A DNA stretch of 64,000 bases. Origin: Sphingomonas_R arantia (GTDB taxonomy: Bacteria; Pseudomonadota; Alphaproteobacteria; Sphingomonadales; Sphingomonadaceae). Positions within the stretch are counted from its first letter, which is position 1. Every line of letters starts with the position of its first letter. The notes beneath the pieces were generated by a model. That model worked only from the letters and a program-made list of their open reading frames with translations, made no database searches and was not told the origin of the DNA. The stretch spans positions 62,001 through 126,000 of the forward strand of contig NZ_JBHUGS010000003.1 of assembly GCF_042682045.1 (NCBI RefSeq), in the 5' to 3' direction. Positions 15,860 through 26,456 of this stretch are shown in pieces. The position numbers and the translations under genes are program-made.

Positions 15860-16967
15860 GCCCGTTTCCTTCGCCCCCGAAAACCCATCGGTAGCACCGA
15901 AAGATGCGGCGTCGCAACACAGGCCCCGCCCCCTGCCGTTGTTCCTCGAAATGGTGCGCCGCGAAACGGCGGATGCCCCCGATCGGCTGACCGCCGCACT
16001 CGCCGGCCTCCGCCGTTACCAGCAGGCACCGAGACCCACCGCGCGCCCCCCTGCCCCCATCATCGCCCGCGCCGGCCGCGCCGTGCTGCGCGACTATGGC
16101 GGCTCGTCCGGCGCCCCGACCGTCGTGTTCGTGCCCTCGCTCATCAATCCGCCCTCGGTGCTCGATCTCGCGCCCGACCGCTCGCTGCTCCGCTGGCTGG
16201 CAACGCAAGGCCTCCGCCCGATGCTCGTCGACTGGGGCATGCCCACTCCCGAGAACGCGGACCAGACCATCGCCGCCCATGTCGAACGGATGCTCCTCCC
16301 GCTCCTGGACGCGGCGCACGCGCTGGACAGGCGCAACACCCCGCCCGCACTCGTCGGCTACTGCCTCGGCGGCACGATGGCGATCGCCGCCGCCGCAGCG
16401 CGCCCGGTGTCGGCACTCGCGCTGCTCGCCGCCCCCTGGTCGTTCGCCGGCTTCCCCGATGACTCGCGCGCCGGCCTCGCCAGGCTCTGGACCGACGCTG
16501 CCCCCGCCACCCGCCGGCTCGGCCTGCTGCCGATGGAGCTGTTGCAGGCGGTGTTCTGGCAGCTCGATCCCGCCCGCACCGTCGCGCGGTTCGTCGATTT
16601 CGCGACCCGCCCAGACATCGCCGCGCATGTCGGGCTGGAGGACTGGGCGAACGACGGCCCGCCGCTCGCACTCGCCGCCGGGCGAGATTTGTTCGAGGCC
16701 CTGTTCCGCGACGACCTGCCCGGCCGCGGGCTCTGGACCCTCGCCGGCCGCCCCGTCGATCCGGCCAGCATCGCCTGCCCGATCCTCGACATCGTCTCGA
16801 CCAGCGACCGGATCGTCCCCGCCGCCTCCGCGCTGTCGAACCGGCTGCCCCACGCCGCCCGGCTGACGCTCGATCTCGGCCATGTCGGCATGGTCGTCGG
16901 TCGCCAGGGTCCCGAACGGCTCTGGCAACCGCTGCGCGACTGGCTTTTACACCCGGCCGCCGGCTGA
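15858..16967 (+). CDS. Class III-like PHA synthase / PhaC-type alpha-beta hydrolase
   Basis: The frame gives 369 residues from ATG 15858. It has the PhaC landmarks FVPSLINPPSVLDL, RPMLVDWGMP and the lipase-like box GYCLGGT, in which the nucleophile is Cys169 rather than Ser; Asp317 (TSDRIVP) and His342 (GHVGM) complete the triad. Length and motifs match class III PHA synthase catalytic subunits, which polymerise 3-hydroxyacyl-CoA. No PhaE partner is seen nearby. The ATG at 15858 overlaps the divergent phaR start; an ATG at 15951 (MVRRETAD) is an alternative, and neither has a strong ribosome-binding site. Confidence 0.78.
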   Translation: MPVSFAPENPSVAPKDAASQHRPRPLPLFLEMVRRETADAPDRLTAALAGLRRYQQAPRPTARPPAPIIARAGRAVLRDYGGSSGAPTVVFVPSLINPPSVLDLAPDRSLLRWLATQGLRPMLVDWGMPTPENADQTIAAHVERMLLPLLDAAHALDRRNTPPALVGYCLGGTMAIAAAAARPVSALALLAAPWSFAGFPDDSRAGLARLWTDAAPATRRLGLLPMELLQAVFWQLDPARTVARFVDFATRPDIAAHVGLEDWANDGPPLALAAGRDLFEALFRDDLPGRGLWTLAGRPVDPASIACPILDIVSTSDRIVPAASALSNRLPHAARLTLDLGHVGMVVGRQGPERLWQPLRDWLLHPAAG

Positions 16968-17002
16968 TAGACGGGCGTGGAATAATCTGAACGGAGAGAT
17001 GC

Positions 17003-18175
<1,173 letters not shown>

Positions 18176-18364
18176 TAATTACACGAATGTAACAGCATGC
18201 GACCATTTGTGTCGTCCTACTGACTCTTCTGTTGCAAGTTGGAGACACCGGGCCACAATCCGGTCTTTCCGCCGCTGAACGCTCGATTAACAGTTTGTCC
18301 GCTGGCGTCGTTCGGACATGATGGCCCCATTCGATGCATGTATGCGTCATGAACAGGGGAAATC

Positions 18365-21300
18365 ATGGTTAAGATTCGACTGCTGGCGGCAAGCGCCCTA
18401 GCCGGTTCTATGTTGATCTCGTCGGCTGCCGCATATGCGCAGGACGTTGCAGCACCGACTACAGCCCCGACTCCGGAACCAAACGAGCAGGTCGCTGAAG
18501 AAACAACCCCGGCCAGCGATTCGATTATCGTTACGGGAAGCCGTATTCGGCGCCCTAACCTCGAATCGAACGCGCCGATTACGACCGTGTCGGGTACCGA
18601 GTTCTTCGAAACCGGTAAGGTTTCGATCGGCGACGTCTTGAACGAGCTTCCACAGCTCCGCAACTCGTTCAGCCAACAGAATTCGACCGTCAACCTCGGC
18701 ACCCGCGGTATCAACCTGCTCGATCTGCGCGGCCTCGGTACGCAGCGGACTCTGGTGCTGGTGAACGGTCGTCGTCACGTCGGTGGCGACGTGCTCGTCA
18801 ATGCCGTTTCGCCGGACACGAATACTTTCCCAACCGACCTGATCGAACGCGTCGATCTGATCACCGGCGGCGGTTCGTCGATCTACGGGTCGGACGCGAT
18901 CGCGGGTGTGGTCAACTTCGTCCTGAAGCAGGACTATGAGGGCTTCCAGATCCGTGGCCAGGGCGGCCTCGCCAGCCGCGGCGACGCGGGCAGCCAATAT
19001 GTCTCGGCGCTCGCTGGCAAGAACTTCGCGGACGGCCGCGGCAACATCGCGGTCAATCTGGAATATGCACGTCAGGACCGGTATTTCGGTTCCGGCGGTC
19101 GCGGCCTGCGCCAGAGCAACGCATTCGTCGTGGTCGACACCGATCCCGCCGGTTCGGTCAACGGGTCGGACGGCAACCCGGATCGCGTCTTCCTGCGTGA
19201 CATCCGCTCCACCACGATCTCGACCGGCGGCCAGGTTGGCATCTTCCAGTCGGCGGCCTCCGCTGCATGCGGTCGCGACGTCCTCGGTGCTGCGTTCACC
19301 TGCACCTCGCTGTTCCAGCCGGACGGCACGCTTCAGGCACAGACCGGTACGCGCGTCGGCCTCGGTCCGAACGGCAGCTTCCTCGGCGGGAACGGCTATA
19401 TCGGCCGCGAAGGCGAACTGCTGACGCTCACGCCGCAGCTCGACCGCTACTCCGCGAACGTGATCGGCCATTTCGAGGTCTCACCCGCTTTCGTTCCCTT
19501 CATTGAAGCGAAGTATGTCCGCTCGGAAGCCTTCGGGTCGCAGAGCGGTCCGTTCTTCTCGCAGGGCGCAACCGTGGGCGATCCGGGCGGGCGTGAGCGC
19601 ATCCGCCTCGACAACCCCTACCTGACCGACCAGGCTCGCGCCGTGTTGGTGCCGCAGCTGCTCGCCACAACCGTCAACGCCAACACTGGTGCCGCGCTCA
19701 CGCCGGCACAGCTCGCGGCGCAGCGTACGGCGATCGCCAACGGCTCGTTCCGCTTCGGCGTCCGCCGCAACTGGCTCGACCTTGGCATTCGCGACGAGAA
19801 GATCCGCCGCGAAACCTACCGTGCCGTCGTCGGCGTCCGCGGTGATTTCAACGATGACTGGAACTACGAAATCTCCGCCAACTACGGCGAGCATCGTGAA
19901 AAGAACCTGATCCAGTCCAACGTGAACGTACAGCGCTACGTGCTGGCGGTCGACTCGGTCCGCAACGCGGCCGGCAACATCGTCTGCCGGTCGCAGCTGA
20001 ACCCTGCCGCAACCGTGCCGTACATCGAAGGCGCAGCGATCCTGGCCGCCGACATCGCGGCCTGCGTTCCGCTCAACCCGTTCGGCGACGGTTCCGTCAC
20101 CCAGGCCGCGAAGAACTATCTGCTCGTCAACTCGAGCGCCAACGGTAAGATCAAGCAGTTCGTCGCCAACGGCTTCGTCGCCGGCAACCTCGGCAAGCTG
20201 TTCACCCTGCCCGGCGGTCCGGTCGGTTTCTCGATCGGCGGCGAATATCGTCGCGAGCGTGTCGAGTATGACCTCGATGACCTGACGCAGGCCGGTTACG
20301 CGTTCTACAACGCCATCCCGACCTTCACCGCACCGGCGTTCGAAGTGAAGGAAGCGTTCGGCGAGATCTCGATCCCGCTCCTCAAGGACGTGCCGTTCTT
20401 CCAGGAACTGACGCTGACCGGATCGGGTCGCATCTCGGACTACAAGGGCTCCACCGGCACCACCTACTCGTACAGCGGCGAAGTGTCCTGGCGTCCGATC
20501 GAGGATATCCGGTTCCGGGCATCCTATAACCGCGCCGTCCGCGCACCGAACCTGTCCGACCTCTATTCGGCGCAGAGCCAGAACTTTGCGCCTGCACCGA
20601 ACGATCCCTGCTCGGCGCGCAACATCGGCACGGGTTCCACCACGCGTGCGGCCAATTGCGCGGCGGCCGGGGTCCCGGCCAACTACGACTTCGTCTACAC
20701 ATCGTCGATCGAGCTCGTTTCCGGCGGCAACACCGCGCTGACCGAGGAGAAGTCCGACAACTACACCGTCGGCGGCGTCCTCACCCCGCGCTTCATTCCG
20801 GGCCTGTCCATCTCCGTCGACTATTTCGACATCACGGTGGACGACGTGATCACCGCGCCGTCGGCGCAGCAGATCATGAACGCCTGCTACGACGCTGCGG
20901 ACATCAACAACCAGTTCTGCGGCCTGTTCACCCGTAACGGCACCGGGGCCGGCCCGCAGGACGAGGTCCCCTACCAGATCCTGCAGGGTTCGCTTCAGCA
21001 GACGGTCCTCAACTACGCGAAGCTCAAGGCACGCGGCATCGACTCGGAGATTTCGTATCGTCGTAATCTCGGCTTCGGCACCGCCAGCTTCCGCGCCGTC
21101 TGGACGCATACGCTGCAGCGCGATCAGTTCCTGAATCCGGCCGATCCGGGCCGGGCGGACCAGATCCTTGGTCAGTTGAACGATCCGAAGAACCGGATCA
21201 ACGTCAACACCAGCCTGAAGGTCGGCACGTTCACGCTCGGCTATCAGGGTCGCTGGATCGGTCGTCAGGTGCTCAACACCTACGAGGATCTGAATTCCCT

Positions 21301-21535
21301 GCAGGGCCGCCCGCCGGAGAACGAGGATTATGCCGACGTCCGCTCCTACGGCAACGTGTTCTACCACGACATTCGCTTCGACGCGGAAGTCAGCGACCGG
21401 TTCAACGTCTATCTCGGTATCGACAACATCACCGATCGTCTGCCGCCGTTCGGCCTGACCGGTGTCGGTGCCGGTTCCGGCATCTACGACGTCCGCGGGC
21501 GTTACCTCTACACAGGCTTCGTCGCGAAGTTCTGA
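18365..21535 (+). CDS. TonB-dependent outer-membrane receptor
   Basis: The 1056-residue protein has a signal peptide (about 1-25, ending AAAYAQ), a TonB-box-like stretch (SDSIIVTGSRIRR) and a plug domain (DVLNELPQLRN...LDLRGLGTQRTLVLVNGRR...IYGSDAIAGVVNFVLK). A long beta-barrel follows, ending in the aromatic terminus LYTGFVAKF. The type is common in sphingomonads and takes up large substrates such as oligosaccharides, peptides or siderophores. Substrate is not readable. A 2OG-Fe(II) oxygenase follows after a terminator, a pairing seen near such receptors. The 190-base upstream gap suggests its own promoter. Confidence 0.93.
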   Translation: MVKIRLLAASALAGSMLISSAAAYAQDVAAPTTAPTPEPNEQVAEETTPASDSIIVTGSRIRRPNLESNAPITTVSGTEFFETGKVSIGDVLNELPQLRNSFSQQNSTVNLGTRGINLLDLRGLGTQRTLVLVNGRRHVGGDVLVNAVSPDTNTFPTDLIERVDLITGGGSSIYGSDAIAGVVNFVLKQDYEGFQIRGQGGLASRGDAGSQYVSALAGKNFADGRGNIAVNLEYARQDRYFGSGGRGLRQSNAFVVVDTDPAGSVNGSDGNPDRVFLRDIRSTTISTGGQVGIFQSAASAACGRDVLGAAFTCTSLFQPDGTLQAQTGTRVGLGPNGSFLGGNGYIGREGELLTLTPQLDRYSANVIGHFEVSPAFVPFIEAKYVRSEAFGSQSGPFFSQGATVGDPGGRERIRLDNPYLTDQARAVLVPQLLATTVNANTGAALTPAQLAAQRTAIANGSFRFGVRRNWLDLGIRDEKIRRETYRAVVGVRGDFNDDWNYEISANYGEHREKNLIQSNVNVQRYVLAVDSVRNAAGNIVCRSQLNPAATVPYIEGAAILAADIAACVPLNPFGDGSVTQAAKNYLLVNSSANGKIKQFVANGFVAGNLGKLFTLPGGPVGFSIGGEYRRERVEYDLDDLTQAGYAFYNAIPTFTAPAFEVKEAFGEISIPLLKDVPFFQELTLTGSGRISDYKGSTGTTYSYSGEVSWRPIEDIRFRASYNRAVRAPNLSDLYSAQSQNFAPAPNDPCSARNIGTGSTTRAANCAAAGVPANYDFVYTSSIELVSGGNTALTEEKSDNYTVGGVLTPRFIPGLSISVDYFDITVDDVITAPSAQQIMNACYDAADINNQFCGLFTRNGTGAGPQDEVPYQILQGSLQQTVLNYAKLKARGIDSEISYRRNLGFGTASFRAVWTHTLQRDQFLNPADPGRADQILGQLNDPKNRINVNTSLKVGTFTLGYQGRWIGRQVLNTYEDLNSLQGRPPENEDYADVRSYGNVFYHDIRFDAEVSDRFNVYLGIDNITDRLPPFGLTGVGAGSGIYDVRGRYLYTGFVAKF

Positions 21536-21556
21536 TCGCGACGATACCCTAAACGG

Positions 21557-21586
21557 AAGGGCCGGGGTTGATCCCCCGGCCCTTTT
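21557..21586 (+). terminator. Rho-independent terminator after the TonB-dependent receptor gene
   Basis: The stem AAGGGCCGGGG / CCCCCGGCCCTT with a short loop is followed by TTTTCG, 21 bases after the receptor stop codon. This is the clearest intrinsic terminator in the window. Confidence 0.85.
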
Positions 21587-21602
21587 CGTTTCAGTTTCGG
21601 CA

Positions 21603-22580
21603 ATGGACACATCTCCTCTCGACCGCGTCGATGCCCTGCTGACCAGCGGGCAACCGGACGCCGCCGTGGACATCGTTCGGCAGGCCGCCGCTGCTGGCGA
21701 TGCGGCCGCGCATTTTCGGCTGGCGACCTGGCATCTGATCGGCGACCCGCTGCCGCGCAACCTACAGGCAGCTCGCCGTTACCTGACTTCAGCGGTGGCG
21801 ATCGGCCATGTCGACGCCGCCCTGATGGAGGTTGCGCTGACGGCCAATGGCGGCGGTGCGCCTGCCGATTGGCCGGCCGCCCTCGCGCTGCTGGAACGGG
21901 CTGCGGCAGGCGATCCGCTCGCCGCTGACCATCTGCGGCTGGTTCAGGCAATGAAGCTTGACCCGTCTGGCTTGCCGCTCGCGTCGCCGTCCGCAGAAGT
22001 TCTCTACGAAAAACCGGACGTCCGGCGGTTTCCCAGTTTCCTGTCCGCTGCGGAATGCCGTCACATCGCTCTGGCGGCGCAGGACCTGCTCGCACCGGCG
22101 CTGGTTGCCGACCCGCGCACCGGTCGCACCATTCCTAACCCTATCCGTGTGGCGGACGAAGCGGTGATCGGCCCCACCCGGGAAGACCTCGTCATTCGCG
22201 CGATCAATCGTCGGATCGCAACCGCCAGCGGCACGGACGTCGCCCAAGGCGAAGCGCTGACGATATTGCGCTACGGCAAAGGCCAGCAATTCAAGCCGCA
22301 CCTCGATACGCTCCCGGCCGTCTTGAACCAACGCGGCTGGACAATGCTGATCTATCTCAACGATCAATACCATGGCGGCGAAACGCTGTTCCCGCGCCTC
22401 GACCTGAAAGTGAAGGGAAGGCCGGGCGATGCGCTGCTGTTCCGTAACCTGACAGACGACGGGAGCCCGGATCCCGCCACCATCCACGCCGGGCTACCGA
22501 TCGAAGCTGGCGTCAAATGGCTCTGTACCCGCTGGATCCGGCAGGAACCATTCGACCCATGGGCCGGGGTCCCTGCCTGA
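21603..22580 (+). CDS. 2OG-Fe(II) oxygenase (prolyl 4-hydroxylase type) with Sel1-like repeats
   Basis: The 325-residue protein begins with Sel1/TPR-like helical repeats (about 5-110: AAAHFRLATWHLIGDPLPRN, LTSAVAIGHVDAALMEVAL). A P4Hc dioxygenase domain follows, with iron ligands His233 and Asp235 (KPHLDTLP) and His295 (ATIHAG), and 2-oxoglutarate-binding Lys305 (AGVKW). Such enzymes hydroxylate proline or other side chains. The ATG at 21603 lies 16 bases after the receptor terminator. It ends three bases from a convergent gene. The substrate is unknown. Confidence 0.86.
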   Translation: MDTSPLDRVDALLTSGQPDAAVDIVRQAAAAGDAAAHFRLATWHLIGDPLPRNLQAARRYLTSAVAIGHVDAALMEVALTANGGGAPADWPAALALLERAAAGDPLAADHLRLVQAMKLDPSGLPLASPSAEVLYEKPDVRRFPSFLSAAECRHIALAAQDLLAPALVADPRTGRTIPNPIRVADEAVIGPTREDLVIRAINRRIATASGTDVAQGEALTILRYGKGQQFKPHLDTLPAVLNQRGWTMLIYLNDQYHGGETLFPRLDLKVKGRPGDALLFRNLTDDGSPDPATIHAGLPIEAGVKWLCTRWIRQEPFDPWAGVPA

Positions 22581-22583
22581 CCC

Positions 22584-23489
22584 TCAACCCCAAAGCGTCT
22601 CGCGATAGCGCGCGAAGCAACGCGCGCCGCACCGCAGGCGCATCAATGCACCTTCCGCCATCGCCGTCGCACGACGCGGGTCTTCGCTGACCAGCGGACG
22701 CACCGCCTCGCGGTTCCAGTCCGCGCTGTGCTTGATGTCGAGCACCGCATGCAGGTCGAAATACCGCCGCTCGCGGTCGTTCAATCCGATCCGGCGCAGA
22801 CCCTTGGCGGTCAAACCCGACCGCGCCGGTGCGGTCAGTTCGATCACCCCCAGCGCGCCGACGCTGTGCCAGGCGTAACGCCGCGTCGTCGCCATAGCGG
22901 TCATCGCGTTGGCCAGCGCTAGGCTTTCCCAGATCGTCGTCTCGATCACCGGGTTGACCGCCAGCGTCTCGACCAGCGCATCCAGCATTGGGCCATGCAT
23001 GCCCTTCAGGTTGCCGCGGCCCATCTCGTCCCAGTAGTTCCGCGCCAGTTCCAGCTTTGCCCGCGCGGGCAGCTTCACCTGCGTATAGGCAACGAGATCG
23101 TCGAACCCGGCCTCACCCGCCGCTTCCTGCTCGAAAAACCAGCGCAGTTCATCGCGCGTCGCCGTCTCGGCCAGCCAGTCGAACAGCGGATCATGTTGCC
23201 CCGGACCGGTCGCCTCGAGACCCTCGAACCACGCGATGAAGCCCTCGACGTCGGTCGGCACCGCCGCCGCTTCCGCCGCAACCTCGGCGCGCAGTTCCTC
23301 GATAAACCCGCCTTCGAGGCGCAACATGCGCGTGTCGCGGTCGAGCGTCTCCTGCCAGTCGGCAGACGGCATTGCAGGCTCGAGTCGCTCTCGGTTCCAG
23401 TGCGCGAGCCCACGCTGGAAACTATCGGTCAGGAATTGGGACGCACGCGCACCGCCGTCCACCAGTGGTCTGGAGGCCATCTTCATCAT
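22584..23489 (-). CDS. Iron-containing redox enzyme, haem-oxygenase-like fold
   Basis: The roughly 301-residue protein resembles haem-oxygenase-like diiron oxidases. It has a helical core with DELRWFFEQEAAGEAGFDDLV (shown in part), WDEMGRGN followed by HGPML, and the metal-binding run RRYFDLHAVLDIKH plus a second His/Asp pair typical of this family. Three ATGs cluster at 23489, 23486 and 23480; the first is used. The frame upstream is not protein-like. Family members oxidise amino acids or fatty acids or act in cofactor synthesis; the substrate here is unknown. It is convergent with the 2OG oxygenase. Confidence 0.75.
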   Translation of the reverse strand: MMKMASRPLVDGGARASQFLTDSFQRGLAHWNRERLEPAMPSADWQETLDRDTRMLRLEGGFIEELRAEVAAEAAAVPTDVEGFIAWFEGLEATGPGQHDPLFDWLAETATRDELRWFFEQEAAGEAGFDDLVAYTQVKLPARAKLELARNYWDEMGRGNLKGMHGPMLDALVETLAVNPVIETTIWESLALANAMTAMATTRRYAWHSVGALGVIELTAPARSGLTAKGLRRIGLNDRERRYFDLHAVLDIKHSADWNREAVRPLVSEDPRRATAMAEGALMRLRCGARCFARYRETLWG

Positions 23490-23577
23490 CCAATCGGTCG
23501 AATATGGACGATGAGCGGTTGAACGGCGCGCATGTTCCGTCGATTCACTTGGATCAACGCGAAACCGGTCGCCGTTG

Positions 23578-24336
23578 TTACCGGATCGGGCCGTCCGCCC
23601 TGCCCTGCACGAACTGGTCCACATAGGGGTTGCCGGAATCGTACAACCGATCCTGTGGCCCCTCCCAGATGATCCGCCCGTCGTACAGCATCGCCACGCG
23701 GTGCGCGATCTTGCGCGCGGACGCCATGTCGTGCGTGATGGTCAGCGCCGTTACGCCCAGATCCTCAACCAGGCTGACGATCAGGTCGTTGATCACGTCG
23801 GCGCGGATCGGGTCGAGCCCCGTCGTCGGTTCGTCGAAGAAGATGATCTCCGGCCGCGGCGCGATCGCGCGGGCCAGCGCGACGCGCTTCTGCATGCCGC
23901 CCGACAACTCGTTCGGCCGCAGGTTCAGGATCTTCCCGTCCAGCCCGACGCGTTCGAGATTCTCCTCGGCCACCTTCTTCATGTGCGCCGTGTCGCGCGA
24001 CCGGCCCTGCGTCAGCCCGAACGTCACGTTGCGCCACACCGGTAGTGAATCGAACAGCGCCGATCCCTGGAACAGCATGCCGAACTTGGCGCGCACCCGC
24101 TCCTGATCCTTGCCGCGCAGGCCGATCACGGACTCACCGTCGACCAGGATCGATCCGGCATCGGGCTGGATCAGCCCCAGGATGCACTTCAGCGTCACCG
24201 ATTTGCCGCTGCCCGACTGGCCGATGATCGCCAGCGACTCGCCCGCCTCGATCGACAGGTCGACACCGTTCAGGATGGCGCGCTCACCGAACCGCTTGGT
24301 CACGCGGTCCAGGACGATCTTCGGGCCGGCGCTCAT
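23578..24336 (-). CDS. mlaF: ABC transporter ATP-binding protein, MlaF type
   Basis: The 252-residue ATPase has Walker A GQSGSGKS, a Q-loop with GMLFQGSALFDSLPVWRNV, signature LSGGMQKR, Walker B IIFFDEPTTGLDP and an H-loop TITHDM. The GSALFDSLPVWRNV segment is typical of MlaF/Ttg2A. It powers phospholipid trafficking for outer-membrane asymmetry together with MlaE, whose gene overlaps its start by four bases (ATGA). No mlaD-like MCE gene lies in the window. Confidence 0.9.
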   Translation of the reverse strand: MSAGPKIVLDRVTKRFGERAILNGVDLSIEAGESLAIIGQSGSGKSVTLKCILGLIQPDAGSILVDGESVIGLRGKDQERVRAKFGMLFQGSALFDSLPVWRNVTFGLTQGRSRDTAHMKKVAEENLERVGLDGKILNLRPNELSGGMQKRVALARAIAPRPEIIFFDEPTTGLDPIRADVINDLIVSLVEDLGVTALTITHDMASARKIAHRVAMLYDGRIIWEGPQDRLYDSGNPYVDQFVQGRADGPIR

Positions 24337-25133
24337 CCGAATGCCATCACGGTGATGATCAGGTTGGACGACAGGATCAGGATGAACGCGGACACAACCG
24401 CATCGGTCGTCGCGCGCCCCACGCCGGCCGCCCCGCCCTCGGTCCGGAACCCATGGTAACAACCCATCAATGCAATGAAGAAACCGAACACCGCCGCCTT
24501 GGCCAGCGCCATCTGGAAATCGTCCGCGCTGATGAACTTGCGCGTCATCGTGAGGTAGTTCGCCGCGTTGAACCCCAGCTTGTGGACCGCCAGCAGATAG
24601 CCGCCCATGATCCCGATCGCGTTGGCGACCAGCACCAGCAGCGGCATCGTGATCACTGCTGCGAACAACCGCGGGGCAAGCAGATAGCGGTACGGATCGG
24701 TCCGCAGCGTCGTCATCGCGTCCATCTGCTCGGTCACGCGCATCGTGCCGAGTTCGGCCGCCATCGACGAGGACACGCGGCCCGCAACCATCAGGCCGAC
24801 CAGCACGGGACCCAGTTCGCGCACCATGCCGATCACCACGACGGCCGGCACGGTCGACTGCGCGCTGAACCGCGAACCGGCGGTATAGATCTGCTGCGCC
24901 AGCGCGGCGCCGGTGAAGATCGCGGTCAGCCCGACCACCGGCAGCGAGAACCAGCCGAGGTGCAGCATCTGCTCCAGCAGCCGGCCGGGATAATATGGCG
25001 GGGTCAGCCCGCGGACGATCGTTTCGAACCCGAACCGCGCCACGCGGCCGACACCCGCGAACAACGCCATCACCAGCCGTCCGACCGAAGCGAAGAAGGC
25101 GATCCCCGCCACACCGATTGCCCGCACGCTCAT
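24333..25133 (-). CDS. mlaE: ABC transporter permease, MlaE type
   Basis: The 266-residue inner-membrane permease contains the MlaE landmarks RELGPVLVGLMVAGRVSSSM and AAELGTMRVTEQMDAMTTLR, with five to six hydrophobic segments and the late GCYHGFRTEGGAAGVGRATT. It is the membrane partner of the downstream MlaF-like ATPase. In the well-studied system it exchanges phospholipids between the inner membrane and the MlaD ring; direction and partner here are inferred. Confidence 0.9.
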   Translation of the reverse strand: MSVRAIGVAGIAFFASVGRLVMALFAGVGRVARFGFETIVRGLTPPYYPGRLLEQMLHLGWFSLPVVGLTAIFTGAALAQQIYTAGSRFSAQSTVPAVVVIGMVRELGPVLVGLMVAGRVSSSMAAELGTMRVTEQMDAMTTLRTDPYRYLLAPRLFAAVITMPLLVLVANAIGIMGGYLLAVHKLGFNAANYLTMTRKFISADDFQMALAKAAVFGFFIALMGCYHGFRTEGGAAGVGRATTDAVVSAFILILSSNLIITVMAFG

Positions 25134-25202
25134 TCCCGCCGCTGATAGCGGCGGGAGGTGCGGATGGGCAAGCGCTTTGAACGGCCGCGCCGGAGCGGGT
25201 CG

Positions 25203-26351
25203 TCAGCCGTCCGCGATCGGTTCCGGTGCCCGTGGACGGTCGCGCGCCCGCGTCGCCGCCGCCGACGGCCGGCTTTGCACCGCACGCGCAACGGCCTGCG
25301 CCGGCACCTCGATCAACCGCCAGAACAGCCATGCCACCGCCAGGCATGCGAGGCTCGCGATCATCAGATGCACCGCCTCGACCGCCGCCCCGCCCGGCAT
25401 CGCCCTGCGCAACAGGAAGAACGCGGCCCCCGACACGGGATTGTGCGTCAGGTACAGGCTGTACGACACCGCACCGAGCCGTTGCAGCGCGGACAGCGCA
25501 AGCCACGTCCCGCCCGCCCCCGTCGTCACCGCGAGCAACAGCAACGCCGTCACCGCGCTGAACCGCGCATGGGCCGATCCGCCGATCAGCAGCACGACGA
25601 CCAGAACCGCCAGCGCCGCGCGCGCCCAGCCCCGCGTGCGCGCCTGACAGCTCAGCACACCCACGAAGAACGACGCCCAGAACGTCGTGAACAGCGCCGG
25701 GTGCAGGCGCGGCGCGAACGCCTCGACCCCCCAAACGAGCGCCACCCCCAACATCACCCCATAACCGATCCCCGTCGCGGCCCCCGCCCCCAGCCGCTGC
25801 GCCAGCGCCTGGATGCCCAGCATCGCCAGCACGAGCACCAGATAGAACTGCACCTCGTAGGTCAGCGTCCAGTAGACCCCGCCCAGGTGCGGCACGCCCG
25901 CGAACAGCTGCGTGTAGGTCAGGTGGGTGACCAGCTGCCACCACGACACCGGATCGGGCTCCCCCCCGGTCGCCAGCGCGGCGACGACCCCGAGCGCCAA
26001 CAGCAGGGCGATCGACGCCCAGTAGGGCGGATCGAGCCGGATCGACCGGCGCAACACGAACGTGCCGACGAACCGCAGGTCGATCCGCTTGCCCTCCAGC
26101 GAATGCGCGATGACGAAACCGCTCAACGCGAAAAACACCGGTACCCCGGCCCAGCCATAACCGATCGCGACCCGCACGAACGCCGGTAACTGCCCGCCAA
26201 GCGCACTCAGATGCCCGCCCGCAAACATGTGGTGCAGCACCACCATCACCGCGGCGAGACCACGGATCGCCTGCACCGCCGGGAAATGAGTGGCGGGCGC
26301 CTCACGCTCGGCGGTCGTGCCGCCCTGTCGCAATCCAGGCATGGTCATCAC
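25203..26351 (-). CDS. Acyltransferase family 3 (OafA/YrhL-like) membrane protein
   Basis: The 382-residue polytopic protein has the acyltransferase-3 opening FPAVQAIRGLAAVMVVLHHM (catalytic His in the first helix) and the early arginine motif FVLRRSIRLDPPYW, followed by about ten hydrophobic helices. These enzymes acetylate or acylate surface polysaccharides, lipid A or small molecules. The start could be GTG 26351 or ATG 26348, both behind GGGAGGG. It lies 69 bases upstream of mlaE on the same strand and might share its transcript. Confidence 0.86.
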   Translation of the reverse strand: MMTMPGLRQGGTTAEREAPATHFPAVQAIRGLAAVMVVLHHMFAGGHLSALGGQLPAFVRVAIGYGWAGVPVFFALSGFVIAHSLEGKRIDLRFVGTFVLRRSIRLDPPYWASIALLLALGVVAALATGGEPDPVSWWQLVTHLTYTQLFAGVPHLGGVYWTLTYEVQFYLVLVLAMLGIQALAQRLGAGAATGIGYGVMLGVALVWGVEAFAPRLHPALFTTFWASFFVGVLSCQARTRGWARAALAVLVVVLLIGGSAHARFSAVTALLLLAVTTGAGGTWLALSALQRLGAVSYSLYLTHNPVSGAAFFLLRRAMPGGAAVEAVHLMIASLACLAVAWLFWRLIEVPAQAVARAVQSRPSAAATRARDRPRAPEPIADG

Positions 26352-26456
26352 GGCGCGACCCTCCCGGCGTCCGCGCCGGTCTGCATCGCGCGGTGGTCCG
26401 TGCCCATCCCGATTTGGCAGTGGCCCCGATCACGCCCGCAACATCCGGACCGATCG

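Noticed and set aside
18179..18192. TTACA-CGAA-TGTAA palindrome upstream of the TonB-dependent receptor
   Set aside because: Only five-base arms and at the thiolase stop codon region, too short to claim as an operator.
19481..21760. 759-codon minus-strand frame opposite the TonB-dependent receptor
   Set aside because: Shadow of the receptor; no ribosome-binding site and Val/Asp/Arg-rich antisense composition.
23578..25944. 788-codon minus-strand frame covering mlaF and mlaE
   Set aside because: Only the last 252 codons (MlaF) are real; the part before 24336 is out of frame with MlaE and is Gly/Arg-rich noise.
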